This document shows, piece by piece, positions 33,287-45,701 of a DNA stretch of 64,000 bases. A program made the position numbers and the translations under genes. The DNA lies in contig WHVD01000212.1 in assembly GCA_015178975.1 (NCBI GenBank), positions 54,970 to 118,969 on the forward strand, written 5' to 3'. Position 1 is the first letter of the stretch. Each line of letters begins with the position of its first letter. The DNA is from Hysterangium stoloniferum. Taxonomy: Eukaryota > Basidiomycota > Agaricomycetes > Hysterangiales > Hysterangiaceae. The notes under the pieces were generated by a model, which ran no database searches, was not told the origin of the DNA, and saw only the letters and a program-made list of their open reading frames with translations.

Positions 33287-35403
33287 CAAGGTGTTGAAGA
33301 GCATCTGGGACGCCACCCCAAGCTTCCTGTGAGGATCCCCCAAGGTCCAAAATGATGTTTCCCCATCATTCCCTTTTTACTCTGAAGGATTCGGCTATTC
33401 TCGCCCGAGTCAAATCACTAGAATTCCTGTACAAGGAGTCGGCCCATCGTCTGTAGGCTTTCTCTCTGCAACGAATGACTGTGCGGACACTAACTGGTGG
33501 AGCAGAAATCCGCGCGAGAAGAGGAGCATTGGGGAGGGGAAACGAAGATGCGGGTAGCGGGGCAGGAACGTGTGGCTGCGTGGTGGTCTCTGTGGGAGGC
33601 GTCAGGACGAGGGCCTCGAGTAAATCTACTAAGCCAGCAATAGAGAGGACACTCGCTGAGTCTGGGGGCAGACGGTGAAGCTCCACTATGATGTGCCAGA
33701 ACATAGAGAGTTTAATCTCCTGTGCTGCTCGCACAAAGTTCTTCCCCTCTGCGAGATCCTCGAATGAGAGATAGAAATCCTCCATTATCTCCGACAACGG
33801 AGCCAGACTGTGACAACCCTTAAGTCTCCCTTGAAGGACCAGTTGCTGAAGTACCGGCATGAGCTGTGATAGCACCCTTCTGACAGGAAACTGTTTGGAA
33901 GGGTAGTTGACAGCTACTCACATCCAGAGAGTTGTGGGTACGGGCTCAGTGGGGGGAAGCAGGCAGTCGAGGACAGGAATAGGGGATCGCTCTCGGAGAG
34001 GAGTGGTGGCTTTCTGCATGTCCTTTGCCTTTCTGCTTGCCATGGGAACGATGATGTCCGGTGTAGGAGGGTCCAAATTGACATCCATTCGCTCTGGTGG
34101 AAGATCCTGGATAGGGCTACCTAAGGACACGCAATATGAATACGGAGAGTCGGGAGGGATACCCGGTGACGGCGGAAGTGGGGTCGGGACCGGTATAGCT
34201 TTCGGGGAGGGAGAGAGATGAGGTGCCAGAATCGGGGCTGAGGGAGTGTGTGCCAGAAGGAGGATGGGAAGAGGCCTCGACGTTGGTGAAAGGTGTGGGA
34301 CTGGAATCGGGGAAGGTTCACGTTGGGCTGAGAGAGTGTGTGCCGGGTGAAGGATGGGAGGGGGCTTCGACATCCTAAGTGAGGGTGGGACCGGTATGGC
34401 TTTTGGGGAGGGAGGTAGATGAGGCATTAGAATCGGGGCTGAGGGAGTATGTGTTGAGTGAATGATGGGAAGAAGCCTCGACGTTGGCAAAAGACGTGGG
34501 ACCGGAATCATGGAAGGTTCGCATTGCAGTGACTGTTGACTAGGGCGGTGACCCCTCCATACTCTGGATGACGGTCTCTGTGTTTGTCTTTGGTTGGGGT
34601 TGCTGGTTATGAAGCGAACTTTCGATGGGAGAAGGAACCCTTCATGGCAATCCTCTCCCAGATATCGGATGCTATACGCACCATCCCTGCTCTCGTCTTC
34701 CTCCTCATCCTCATCTGAGGAAAAATCAATTGGTCCCCTACGGTATCCCTTTTCTCGCTGGGGCAATGTTTGACCGTCCCCTCAAGTAAGAACTATTCAT
34801 TGCAACTTAATGCGTCGAAGTAGTTCCCAGTCATAAAAGATGGTACCCTCCTTCTCCTTCCAGCTCTTGGTTCCCGTCATCCTAATGCAAGGCGTCCCAC
34901 CCTCACTATCATCGGTCTCCACAAAGTCGGCCCATTTCTCTCCCAGGGGGGGGGAGGATCGGCACAGAAGCTCTGTTTCCGAATTGTGCTCTGTACTCAT
35001 GCCGCTGTCGCTTGGAGGGAACTCCTTCTCTTGCTCCCCTCGCCTCCTGTTGACTTCTGTACTCAGCTCGCCTTTCTCTTTTGCGGGTGAGCCTCCTCAC
35101 GTTGTGTTCTTCCATAAACGTTTCCTGCCTCCGCATAGTAGCAGCGACTTCCTCTGATGACGGTCTGACGGAGGGCCCTAACGGCTTACTCCAATCTGTA
35201 CTGGTATTTCCCCCCAGCTCAGCACCAAAGGAGAAAGTTGACAGGGGGGTTGATTCTTGGGTACCCCAATTGCTCTCGACATTGTCTGTACGAGGCATGT
35301 GGGTGATGAATCCCCCGCCAGTCGTGGATCTACTGGCTGTCAGGGCCCGTGGGACCTTTTTGAACTTAGGGAGGACTTGCTTGTTTTGTTGGAATGGGAG
35401 CAT
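33287..35403 (-). pseudogene. Third ORF of element H, downstream of integrase
   Basis: The protein begins MLPFQQNKQVLPKFKKVPRA (ATG at 35401-35403) and is followed by a Ser/Thr-rich stretch. Then come a basic, Arg/Glu-rich segment (MRRQETFMEEHNVRRLTRK), an acidic motif, a long Pro-rich region with repeated HLSPTSRPLPILHPAHTP-like units, and a conserved helical C-terminus ending GGSSQEAWGGVPDAL. No signal peptide or membrane helix is seen. H has a frameshift at a G9 tract (34946-34954), a TGA near 34795, and TGA instead of CGA at 33366-33368 before the last 25 codons. Function unknown; copies in B, F and, divergent, in E. Confidence 0.85.
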
Positions 35404-35510
35404 TGTAGCATGATAAAGTGGTGAAGTTGAAGGTAGAGGGAAGGGCTGTAGATAGGTGAAGGACGTGGTATGAAAGATAAAGAACATTTATGTGGATTTA
35501 CGTGTACTTT

Positions 35511-35546
35511 TTTTTTATATATATGTTGAATTGAAACTCCGCTCGG
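35511..35546 (-). promoter_or_regulatory. Putative internal promoter for the third ORF (element H)
   Basis: On the minus strand a conserved GCGGAGTTTCAATTCAA block is followed by atatatataaaaaaa. The same block and TATA run occur in B (50176-50210), F (63303-63337) and, in variant form, E (57073-57098), always between the integrase stop and the third ORF. Confidence 0.5.
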
Positions 35547-35767
35547 TTGGTCATTAAATAAAATTCATTAATTGTGGCTGGGTTTTGGGTAAATGTGTCT
35601 GCCGCCAATTAGTGGTTGTCCCAATCGACTGGAGGGATAGAAAAATGAAAGAGAATAAAAGCCAATGAGATGGCTCGTTGAATGACTGAGATATTTCTGA
35701 AAGGAAGTTACGAAAAAGAAATGGAATAAATGATAGAATAGATGCTTCCTTGAGCGCATATATCCCG

Positions 35768-38700
35768 TTAAATTTTGAACAGCGCCTTGTATGCCCTCAG
35801 AAGTGCCGGAGCATTTCTGAGGTTAGTGCTGCTTAACCACGAATCCTCCTCGGGTCCATAATCTTTCCAGCGCACCCTAAATAGCAGACGATTTCGCTGT
35901 TTTCTATGTCCAACAATAGCTTCGACTTCATATTCTTCATGATCTGATTTCAACTCTCTTAGGTTCTCAAGTTGGGGTCTTGGACCTAGGTTGGGAGGAG
36001 AAGGTTGATATTTCTGCAGATGATCCCGATTAATGACTGGATGCATCGGATACTCCGGGGGAATCTTAAGCCTAAATACTTGAGAGTTCAATTTCTCAAG
36101 GACCTCAAATGGTCCAATCCTTCTTTGTATTAGTTTCTTCCCCATTCCCTTGACTTCCACCAGTTCGAGGGAGTGGGGGTTCACCAATACGAAGTCTCTC
36201 TCGGAGATATCTTCTACGGGTCTTTGCTTCTTGTTATATGCTCGTGCTTGAATCTCTTGGGCTCGAGCAATGGAATCCCAAGCCATCTGTCGGTGATTCT
36301 CTAGTTCGAGAATCCATTGGTCAGCCATAGGGCTGTCTGATAGTTCTCTAGGAACTAGGGGTTCGTCACCTCCTAGAACTCGAGACATCCCTCTCGGGAG
36401 GTATCCCATTAATAAGAAGGCCGGAGCATAGTTCATTGAACTGTGAACAGTTGAGTTGTACGCGTGGACTACCACCTCAATCCATTGGGACCAGCTCTCC
36501 TTAGCAGAAGCACAATAGGCTCGAAGCATTTGTTCTATGGTTGCATTCATATTCTCCGTCTGTCCATCCGTTTGGGGATGATGGGCAGAAGATACCGCAA
36601 GGGTGGTGCCATAAATCTTACAGACTTCCCACCAGAACCTGCAGGTCCATCTCTTGTCCCGATCGCAGATTATTCGAGAGGGTAGTCCGAAGGGACTGGC
36701 CACCTGTTTAACAAACATTTGTGCAAATCCTTCAGCCGTAAGGTTTGAGAAAGTAGGTATTGTAATAGCGAAACGCGTTAATTTATCAACGGCGACGAAA
36801 ACTGCTGAATACATATCCTTTCCCGAGTCAGGTAGTCCAGTGATCAGGTCCATAGACACTACTTTGAAAGGCCTAAAAGGTACATCGGCAGGTCTGAGAG
36901 CTCCTTGAAGAGCGGTGCGATCAATTTTGGTCTTTTGGCAGATGTCGCAGGTACGCACATACGACACGCAATCTTGCAGCATTTTTGGCCAAAAGAACCG
37001 GTCTTTCATTAAGTTGAACAACTGCTGACCTCCGGCGTGCGCTCCCTCAAAAGGATTATCATATACCAATCTTAAAATAGAGTTAGTCATGGTTCTGGGC
37101 ACGCAAACTCGACTTTTCCAGTCCAAGTCACGAAAGTACAGGAGTTTGTTTGCTCCTACAAAGTAGTGAGAAGGAGTAACAACCGCATTGAGTGAGGGGG
37201 TATCTAGAGCATAGAGGTTTCTGAAGACTGGCTCCTTCGAGTATCCTTCTAGAAATTTCTTTATATATCCCTCCTCGATACTGATTAGCAGCTGAGGATG
37301 ACGCAGTGCAAAGTCGGACTCGTCCTCCTGATCGTCCCTCACTGCATTATGAAAATCCCATTCCGACTGTTGAACCTTCTGAGTTACTCCAAAAGGTTCC
37401 ATGGAATTGTTTATGATCGAGAAGACCGCCTTCTTAGCAGGTTCGTCCTTCCATAGTTTTTCCTCAGTGCTTTTGTCCATAGAGGTCGAGGTGATAGCTT
37501 GTAAATCATCTCTAACAGGGCTCATGAAGGCTGGTACCCAAGGGAGTCTGGACAATGGGTCCACGTTACTGTGAACTCTTCCTGCTCAATGTAAAATTTC
37601 GAGACCTGGAAATGCAGCGTATATCGCCCCCCATGCGGCTAGTCGACAATTAGTGTTCTCGTACTATCTAGCCCATTGCAGAGCTGCATGGTCTGTAATG
37701 AGTAGAACGTGTTCACCTTCAATAAAGGGTTGTAAGTGGACTAGTCCCTCCTTTGCTGCTAACGCTTCCCGTGCAGTGGCAGAATAGTTACGTTCAGCAC
37801 TTTTCAGCGTGCGACTCCAGTATGCAATGACTCGTTCAACGGTAACTTCGGTCGCCTCAAAAGTGGGTCCCCATGAATCCAACCACTCAATCTCAGGCTG
37901 TTTGGTTTTGTTCCGATGAACAAAGGATGGCACATCCTGCACACGGTCAAAAGCTAACTTGGCTTGGGCATAGATTTTAGTATCCATCAAGTCTCCTAAA
38001 GCCATCTTCTGGACTTGTTGGAGACAACAACCTAAGGCAAAGTCCGAAGCGTCCGTATACAATCGATAGGGCATCCCACTAACTGGATGTCCCAGCACTG
38101 GTGCTGATCCTAGTGCGGTTTTAACATCCTCATAAGCTCGGACGTGTTCAGCGGTCCACGTCCAGGGTGTTCCCTTTTTTAGGAGCGAGAATAAAGGGGA
38201 CACCATCCATGAATAGAATGGTATATACGCTGAAAAGTAAAGGACCATTCCAAGAAACCGTTGTAGTTCAGAGACCTTAGTGGGTGGGGCCAGTTCCAAT
38301 ATAGCACGAACTTTCTCTTGATGGGTTGAAAAACCCAACCTGGATACTTTATGACCCAACAACAAGATCGAATTATATCCAATAAAACATTTCTTGGGAG
38401 AGAGAGTGATACCGGCCAAAGTGATGGCACCAAGCACCTGATTCAGGTGGAGCAAATGATCATCCCAGTTCTTAGAGAATATGACTATGTCATTGATGTA
38501 GACTAGACAAAAAATCCACAAGTAGGGTGCTAAAACTGTTTGCATGACGCGCTGAAATGTGGAGGGGCCATTTCTGAGCCCGAACGGCATCCTTTTAAAT
38601 TGCCACAGCCCTCTATGAGATCTAAAGGCTGTTTTGGGCTTATCGTCCTCCAACATTTCTAATTGAGTAAACCCAGCTAGTGCATCGAAAGAAGAAAGAA

Positions 38701-39788
38701 CATTTGATCCCGACAGTGCCTGCATGATCTCCGATTGACATGGTAAAGGAAATTCATCTGGAACAGTGAGATGATTAAGTTTCCGATAGTCGATGACCAC
38801 CCGCGGTTTACCATTGCAATATACTACAAAGGCTGGCGCCCCCCAGGGGCTTTTAGATGGCTCAATGACACCCTGTTCGAACCAGGTATCCATTTGCTCG
38901 TCTATAACTCTCCTATTGGCAGGGGACGAAGGGAACATAGGCATGGATATGGGCTGGGCACCCTCTTTCAAGGGGACAGGGACTCTACATTCCACTTGCC
39001 CTAACCGTCCATCGACTCCGAAAGCCTTAACGTTCTCAGTCAAAACTGACCTGAGATGTGGCAGGACCTCCGTTGGTATATCTGGTCCCAAGTTGACTAG
39101 CTTGTGAAGATCCTCTGAGGCAAATTTCTCATTATCAGCCACTGCAGGTGTCTTAGGACCAGGCGGTTCGAAATCGTCTGCAATCTCTGGTTCAACAGGT
39201 GGCTTAGGCCTTTCTGAGGCGACTTGACGGTCCTCCTCAAGTTGAGAGACACTTTCGATAAGGTGTGCGATCTTGGTCACACCTGCTGCCATTAAACCTT
39301 TCTCCTCAAGTGACCTGGGCTTGTGAGCCCAACGAGCGGGGTCATGAATTATCCCTATTGTCTCCCCTCGTCGGATAGTCTTAGGAGTTAGTGATGGATT
39401 GGCTAAGGGTACTGCCGCACTATTCCTTGAAATTGCCATGATTGGTGTGGCTAATATCGAACCATCCTCGTTTTGCAATACAATTCCTTCAATAATCCAT
39501 TCCTCGCCCTTTAGATCTTCAACAAAAATAGGCACTAGTCTGGCTGACTCTGGATCGATAGTGCAATCCTCCAAGGCTCGCGCGACTCTTTCAGTACGCA
39601 TGCCTTTATCGGGGAGAGAGGTGAGCTTGGGTTGCTCCTTCTTGTGCTTCCCGAAAGGGGCCATATTGACGGTGAAGGTCAAAGGTTGAGGTTCCTTAGA
39701 AGAACTGGCTGGAACAAAACCCTGCCATCCCGGGAGAATAAGTCTAGATCCCAACGGCTGATCTCTTAGAGTACCGATTTCGTAATTA
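35768..39788 (-). pseudogene. Element H protease end, RT, RNase H, integrase and chromodomain
   Basis: This is the best-preserved pol in the window: 39754-37664 and 37564-35768 are open, separated by TAG (for TCG in B) at 37661 and TGA (for CGA) near 37587. RT carries GKPRVVIDYRKLN and, instead of YIDD, YIND (Asn codon at 38492-38494), which should abolish polymerase activity. RNase H has LYTDASDFALGCCLQQ. The integrase has TCDICQKTK, VSMDLITGLP, IICDRDKRW and HHPQTDGQTENMNATIEQ with its DDE triad. A GPFEVLEKLN segment and chromodomain (LLFRVRWKDYGPEEDSWL) end the protein at 35768. The left side is cut by a MITE at 39789. Confidence 0.93.
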
Positions 39789-40481
39789 CAGCTGTTCCGG
39801 ATATCTATGGCGGGGTTTCAAAATTCAAAAAAGTCCCACTTTGGAATTCACAGACAAATTTTGTGATATCTCCTGAACGGAGTGGAGTTAAGACACAGGA
39901 TTTTAGGATATATATTTGATAGTGTAGAGGTATCTATATATGTATATATTTGGTCTTATGACACCTTATTTAATATTCAGCTCAATATCACTTCAATGGC
40001 TCTCCACCATTCAATTATTATCAGATTTGCCTGTAGCCTTGGGGAATTGATGTTATGTATTGTATATAAATGTTTTATGAGCTGTGGGGTTTAATGTGCC
40101 TTGGTGAACACAGCATACTACTCACTATATGCTAGCTTGAAATGTGCCTAGTCACCAGGTTCAGAAGGCAGTATTAAGCCTCAAAACTCAAGGAATATTT
40201 AGGATAAATATATATTATTATTCTCAGAACCTAGATATGCATGTGACAAGAATTGAATGATGTAGAACAATTGCAGTGATATTGAGCTGAATATTAAATA
40301 AGGCGTCATAAGCCCAAATATATATATAGATAGATACCTCTATTATATATAATACATGTCCTAAAATATTGGGTCTTAATTGCACTCTGTTTGTGAGATA
40401 TCATCACACACTTTGTCCATAAATTCCAAAGCGGGACTTTTTTGAAATTTGAAACCCCGCCATAGATATCCGGAACAGCTG
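39789..40481. mobile_element. Mariner/Tc1-type MITE in the protease region of H
   Basis: It begins CAGCTGTTCCGGATATC and ends with the reverse complement. TA is duplicated at 39787-39788 and 40482-40483, and the uninterrupted sequence in B is taattaatatg. The two arms are inverted repeats of about 210 bp (39789-39995 and 40272-40481) with substitutions; the centre of about 275 bp has no transposase. Confidence 0.9.
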
Positions 40482-41302
40482 TAATATGGAAATCCTCTCC
40501 TAAAATAATTGGCACCGTCATTCCTCTAACAACATAAGTTTCCGCCGCAAACTTCAGTAACATTCCGCTGTCATCCTCCAGGTAAATAGGAATATTAACA
40601 TATCCGATAACCTTAGCGTTACCCGTGAGCTGGATTAGACACAACTTGAGTCCTTGTTTCAACTTATATATGCCCTGCAGCCCCTTGTAGAATTCCTCCG
40701 ATATAAGGGAAAGATCCGCTCCCGTGTCCATTCGAACTTTAACGCATTCAGGTGAATCGGGAGTTCCTACATGACCGAAAACATGGAGCGCTGCAACTCC
40801 TATGCTAGAGTAACCACTGGGAGGATCCCGTTTTTGATAAAGGATCGTAGTATCCTCCTTCATCAGTCGACTGGGACGAGGGTATTGGATTCTAGGCCTC
40901 TTACTTTCCTTGGGCAGGGACAAGATTACGTTCCTGCGCTCACTTCGACAAGGAATATGCTTCGAAGGGGAATATGCTTCGAAGGGGAATATGCTTCGAA
41001 GGGGAATCCAATACCGTGTCATTGTCGCTGTCCTCCGAATCCGAGTCCTCGTACGGTAGTAAGTCGGGAGGGTTTCCAGGATCAAATGGGAATGTGTCAA
41101 TGTCAGTTCCAGGCAAACAGAGTGAGTTTGAGCTGATTTGTTCGTGAGAATCTCCAGTCTGCCCATACTTCTCGGTCAGGCCTTCAAGGTCCTGCCAATG
41201 AGCACTCAATCAGTCTCCCTTTTCGAAGAAATCTGCGGCAAGTATGGATACATAAACTTCAGACAGAAGAGCTTCACTAATCGTTCGATTTTCCTCCCTT
41301 AC
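40482..41302 (-). pseudogene. Element H gag-protease junction
   Basis: The minus-strand protease motif MDTGADLSLISEEFY keeps the catalytic DTG triad (about 40718-40735). Upstream is the acidic gag tail (TFPFDPGNPPDLLPYEDSDSE). A 17-bp unit (ggggaatatgcttcgaa) is present three times at 40951-41007, against once in B; the extra 34 bp put gag and protease out of frame. The sequence is bounded by the MITE on one side and a solo LTR on the other. Confidence 0.88.
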
Positions 41303-41776
41303 TGTGAAGAGTGGCAGAAGTTCTGACCGTTCTATATACGAAGAAATGAGTAGAAAGGAAGGATATTGACCTATTCGGTGCAATATAAGAGAAAGTGAGA
41401 GAAAGAGCACAAGATGACGAAGGAGTCAATGAGTGCGATGGTTCGAGTGGAGGTCTCGACTATTACAGTTCGAGGCCAGAAGTGTTAGATAGTTCAGATA
41501 CTGCTACTTATGTAGTAGCTGACACGTTACCCTGATCACCGCTCGTAGTAGACCTAGTTTGTGTCTTACGAGTGGTGGTTCTTGGGTTAAAGTGTGTCTG
41601 AGTTCTAATTGGTGCTGAGTGCACCCACAAGTATACACAATGCTTCGAATTAATGAAATATGCAATATTCGAAGAATATGAAAGATAGAAAAATATGAAT
41701 AAAATATGTAAAATATAAATGAAATAAAAGGAGTGTTTGACCAAAATGATACTGTGGTAAAAGCATAGTCCTCACA
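41303..41776 (-). repeat. Solo type A LTR in gag of element H
   Basis: 474 bp, flanked by CTTAC (41298-41302, 41777-41781). Gag reads through once it is removed. Confidence 0.95.
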
Positions 41777-42462
41777 CTTACTAATGTGTCTCCGACTCGG
41801 GGTGTATAAATGGAAACAAAAGTCAATTTGTCATCAGAGCTATTTACTTGTCCTTGTATAGATAGTCCATGAACCACTTCATATAACCTTTGCTCCTCAG
41901 CTTCCTCCGACATATCCTGTGCAGAGCATTTGTTGATAGAGACAAAATGAGACATTTTGCCAGCATGGGGGCAATCTATCTTGAAATGCTCCAGACTTCC
42001 GCATATCCAACATTCCTTGGTGGGTTTGACCGAGCTCTTCTTGTTACTCTTCTCAAAGAACATTTTTCCGTGACGCTTTCCCTGCATTGGATTAGCAACG
42101 TCAGGGACGATCCTTCTCGTCGAGCCACTCTCATTAGTCTCACTAACGAGAACCTGGGTAGGTGAAGAGAAGTCGTCGGTGACTCTAAAATCCACTTCCT
42201 GACCCTCTGCTAACATTACGCGCAGTTTCTGGAACCTGTAACGTTCCCGGTGTGTTTGGACCCAAGTGTTAATCAGAGCTTCTTGCAGGTTATTAGCATA
42301 AGTCTGCAAACTCATGATATCATCGATGGGTTGTCCTTGAAGAAGGTAGAGCCATTCCGTAGGCAGCGTGAGAATGAGTCTGCGTGTCTCATCTCCTCTG
42401 TCCTGGTGGAACCCGGACAGAAAATGATAGAGTTTAACTCTCCGTTGGATATAGTGGACGGG
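41777..42462 (-). pseudogene. Element H gag, zinc-knuckle part
   Basis: Minus strand: VHYIQRRVKLYHFLSGFHQD, then LPTEWLYLLQGQPIDDIMSL, TDDFSSPTQVLVSETNESGS and the knuckle CWICGSLEHFKIDC. The stretch is open from 42462 to the solo LTR at 41776. It is the uninterrupted reference for the A' insertion site in B (DDFSSPTQVLVSE). Confidence 0.88.
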
Positions 42463-43756
42463 TGTAAAGGGTATGCATATATGCATAATTGGACTAAGGA
42501 ATAATAGTTGGATTATAGTACTTTATTATTTATCTTTTATTTTCTTTCTTTACATTCTTTCTATATTTCGAGCATACCTTTATTTTGTAGTTCGAAGCTT
42601 TGTGTATACGTATGGGCACTCTCGGTGTGAAGAGTCGATAGATTCTGACCGTTCGATATACGAAGAATAGTGTCTATTCAACTACTATTAGCAGATATTG
42701 ACCGTACAGTACAATATCGTAGATTACCAGACAAGCTGTACTAGTAAGAAGACACGCTATGCGTCACAAGAGCAACTGTACAGTTGCTCTTGACGGCTAG
42801 AATGAACGAATGAAAGAGTTGACCTTCACGGTACAACTCCTAGCTAGATGTAGAATAGATAATCAACGTGAAGCTGAATATCTAGAGTAAAGAAATAATA
42901 GCGCGAGTCGACTATAATGTCGACTAGCACAAAGACCTTAGATTGGAACTCGACCTTCACGGTTCGAGTCCAAAGTACGTTAGTATGCAAGAGAATACTA
43001 CCTTTAAGGGTAGTTGAAACGTTACCCTTGACACCTCTCGCTATTCGACGTCTGGGTCGTTTACGAGGTGGTGTCTGCTGGGTAAAAGTTGTCTGTCTCT
43101 TTTGGCGCCGAGAGCGCCCATACGTATACACAAAGCTTCGAACTACAAAATCAAGGTGCGCTCGAAATATAGAAAGAATATAAAGAAAGAAAATAAAAGG
43201 TAAATAATAAAGTACTATAATCCAGTTATTATTCCTTAGTCCAGGTATGCATATATGCATACCCTTTACACTCGGCGCCAAAACAACAGACACTTTTTAC
43301 CCAGCAGACACCACCTCATAAACGACCCAGACGTCCAATAGTGAGAGGTGTCAAGGGTAACGTCTCAACTACCTATAAAGGTAGTATTCTCTCGCATACT
43401 AACGTACTTTGGACTCGAACCGCGAAGGTCGAGTTCCACTCTAAGGTCTTTACACTAGTCGACATTATAGTCGACTCGCGCTATTATCTCTTTACTCTAG
43501 ATATTCAGCTTCACGTTGATTATCTATTTTACATCTAGCTACGAGTTGTACCGTGAAGGTCAACTCTTTCATTCTTTCATTCTAGCTGTCAAGAGCAACT
43601 GTACAGTTGCTCTTGTGACGCATAGCGTGTCTTCTTACTAGTACTGCTTGTCTAGTAATCTACGGTATTGTACTGTACGGTCAATACCTGCTAATAGTAG
43701 TTGAATAAACACTATTCTTCATATATCGAATGGTCAGAATCTATCGACTCTTCACA
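42463..43756 (+). repeat. Solo type B LTR in gag of H, itself interrupted
   Basis: Outer LTR 42463-42625 plus 43276-43756, flanked by ACGGG (42458-42462, 43757-43761). It starts TGTAAAGGGTATGC and ends CTCTTCACA. It carries a second LTR in opposite orientation. The 26-bp palindrome is at 43590-43615, and a TATAAA sits in the small inverted repeat ctacctataaaggtag. Confidence 0.95.
42626..43270 (-). repeat. Solo type B LTR inside another solo LTR
   Basis: 645 bp, TGTGAAGAGTCGATAG to CATACCCTTTACA, flanked by CTCGG (42621-42625, 43271-43275). This is the innermost layer of the nest. Confidence 0.95.
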
Positions 43757-45624
43757 ACGGGTGTCTCGCGATCATGACCAACTTGTCGAAATTTCATGGC
43801 TTCCCATTCTAAGGCCAAGGATTCACGCCAGTGAGTTCCAAGCAATCCTTCCATGATGCCCCAGAGAAATGACCCATGAGATTGACTGAATTCAATACGA
43901 TGCTCACGGTCTAGGGTGCTCCACCAGACCTTAGCATTTCCCGTGAGTCGTCTTGGCAGAGTGACTCCTAACATCACACTCAAAGAGTCTGATATCTCCG
44001 CAAGACTCATGATGTCCATGATATAGTCCAAGGCCTTGGATTGGGCTCCATCGTATTCAGGGAGGTCAGACCATTTGATCTTGAGGTCGCTGGTGTTAAG
44101 AGTGATCTTCTTGTCCTTAGGTAAGTCATCAATAAGCGTGCTAGCTTGAGACCGCATCGGAGTTCGAAAAGGGGTATTAGGCACTCTATTGTGGCACTCC
44201 CCACGTCCTGAGTTCCCTCCTCGGTCTGAAGTATTTGAACTCCCGGATGAATCACTGGGGGGTCCTCCTGATGGCAAGAAAGGATTTGAAGTGATCGGCA
44301 GAGAATGGCGGGGACCGTCTGGGTTCAGCGATCCTCGACCAGCAACTGGGCCAGCTATACCCTCAGTGAACACTGTAGAGAAGGACAGTCGACCCTTGCT
44401 GGCGACCGATCGGTTTCTGACAGTGGTCACCTCGTTTCCGACGTTAGGGCTGTCGGAAACTCCCTCAAACGCGACGCGAGAGTGGGGCTCTCCCTGAAAA
44501 GGCGTGGGACCAGATTCCATTGTGATTTGTCTCTCCATCTCCATCGTGTTCAGGAGTCGACACGGCTGAGGTTGATGAAAGGGAGCACAGACCTCAATCC
44601 TCTTTTCTTGAAGGCGTTCTATCACCTGCATCCTCAAGTCCAGCAGAAAGTCCTCCATTATCACAGGACGGTTGAGAGAACGTAGGAAACGAGTATCTGG
44701 AGACCCATTTAGGTTGCGAACGAATGAATTAGTCGTGGAGATAGGCGAATCGGGGACCTGTATCGAGTCATTATAGGGGAGGAGTACCTCTAAAACCATC
44801 TTATCGAGTCTTCTTTGATTTCGTTTCAGCTGACCCCTTAGAGTGAAGTATGCGAACGGCAGATTTGGCGTGACTCCATTGAGAGACTCCTCCAACATGT
44901 GGATGTACATGTACTGGTAGTCGACCTTAGGCACGACATGATCTCTGCCGAGCAGGACGTGCAGGATCTGCAACGCATCATCATGCGTACGAAGTGCCTC
45001 AAGGAATAGAGAAAACACCTCCTGCTTGAGAATCCTTCTTCCTCCTTCCGTAGTGGTAGTCACCTCGTTCGACCATTCGGGAATCGATCGGGTCAAGTCC
45101 TCGAGGTTCCCTGGTCACGTGAATAAATCTCGTGCCGATAAGATCGCCTGGTAACGACCTAACCAAACTGCTACAGTCACTGGTAAAATGGGATAATCCA
45201 TATTGTACTCCTCTACAAAGGGGGTAACCAGATCCTCGGAGATTCGATCGGTGTAGTACATGTCCCATTGTACGTCGATGGGCTGAGCATAAATCATATG
45301 ACCTCCGAGGAACTGCTTGAGAATAACCTGCCTCGGAGGGAACTTGAGAACAGGTGAGGGTGCTCGACCAGGCTCAACGTTGGCTCCGTGGACGTTCAAC
45401 TACCCGGGTGATGGGCGTTCTTCAGGTGGGTCGGGTGGAATGTTCGTTGACGATTCCGCTACTACTCCAGAAGGATCCTCCAGAGGAGTTGATCCTTGGA
45501 GAGTCGACGAAGACTTCCTCAAAGTGATGTTATGGGGTGGTTCCAAATTAGCGGATTTTTGACGAGGCATGGAGCTACTCGGAGCTGATGAAGACCTAGG
45601 TGTTTGGTTATTGCCCGTAGTCAT
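43757..45624 (-). pseudogene. Element H gag, N-terminal and core part
   Basis: Minus strand starts MTTGNNQTPRSSSAPSSS (45624). Open stretches are 45624-45400, 45399-45115 and 45096-43757. The breaks at 45400 (in PERPSPG, next to VNVHGANVEPG) and at 45114-45116 (DLFT stop PGNLED) are single stop changes; the latter is shared with B and C, so it predates their separation or recurs. The core includes FAYFTLRGQLKRNQRRLDK, WSDLPEYDGAQSKALDYI and AKVWWSTLDREHRIEF. Cut at 43757 by the nested LTR pair. Confidence 0.88.
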
Positions 45625-45701
45625 TCGTGTGTTCAGGTTTTAGTAGTCCAATAATAAGATCTTTCTTCATAGGAAAAGAACGGTCCGGCCCGGATCACCA
45701 C

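Noticed and set aside
33287-35403. Third ORF as a retroviral-type envelope
   Set aside because: No signal peptide, transmembrane helix, or cysteine pattern is visible in any copy; it is Pro-rich and charged.
38771-39107. Plus-strand ORFs opposite the RT of element H (also mirrored at 28591-28927)
   Set aside because: Antisense shadows of the RT gene; the same shadows appear at every RT copy.
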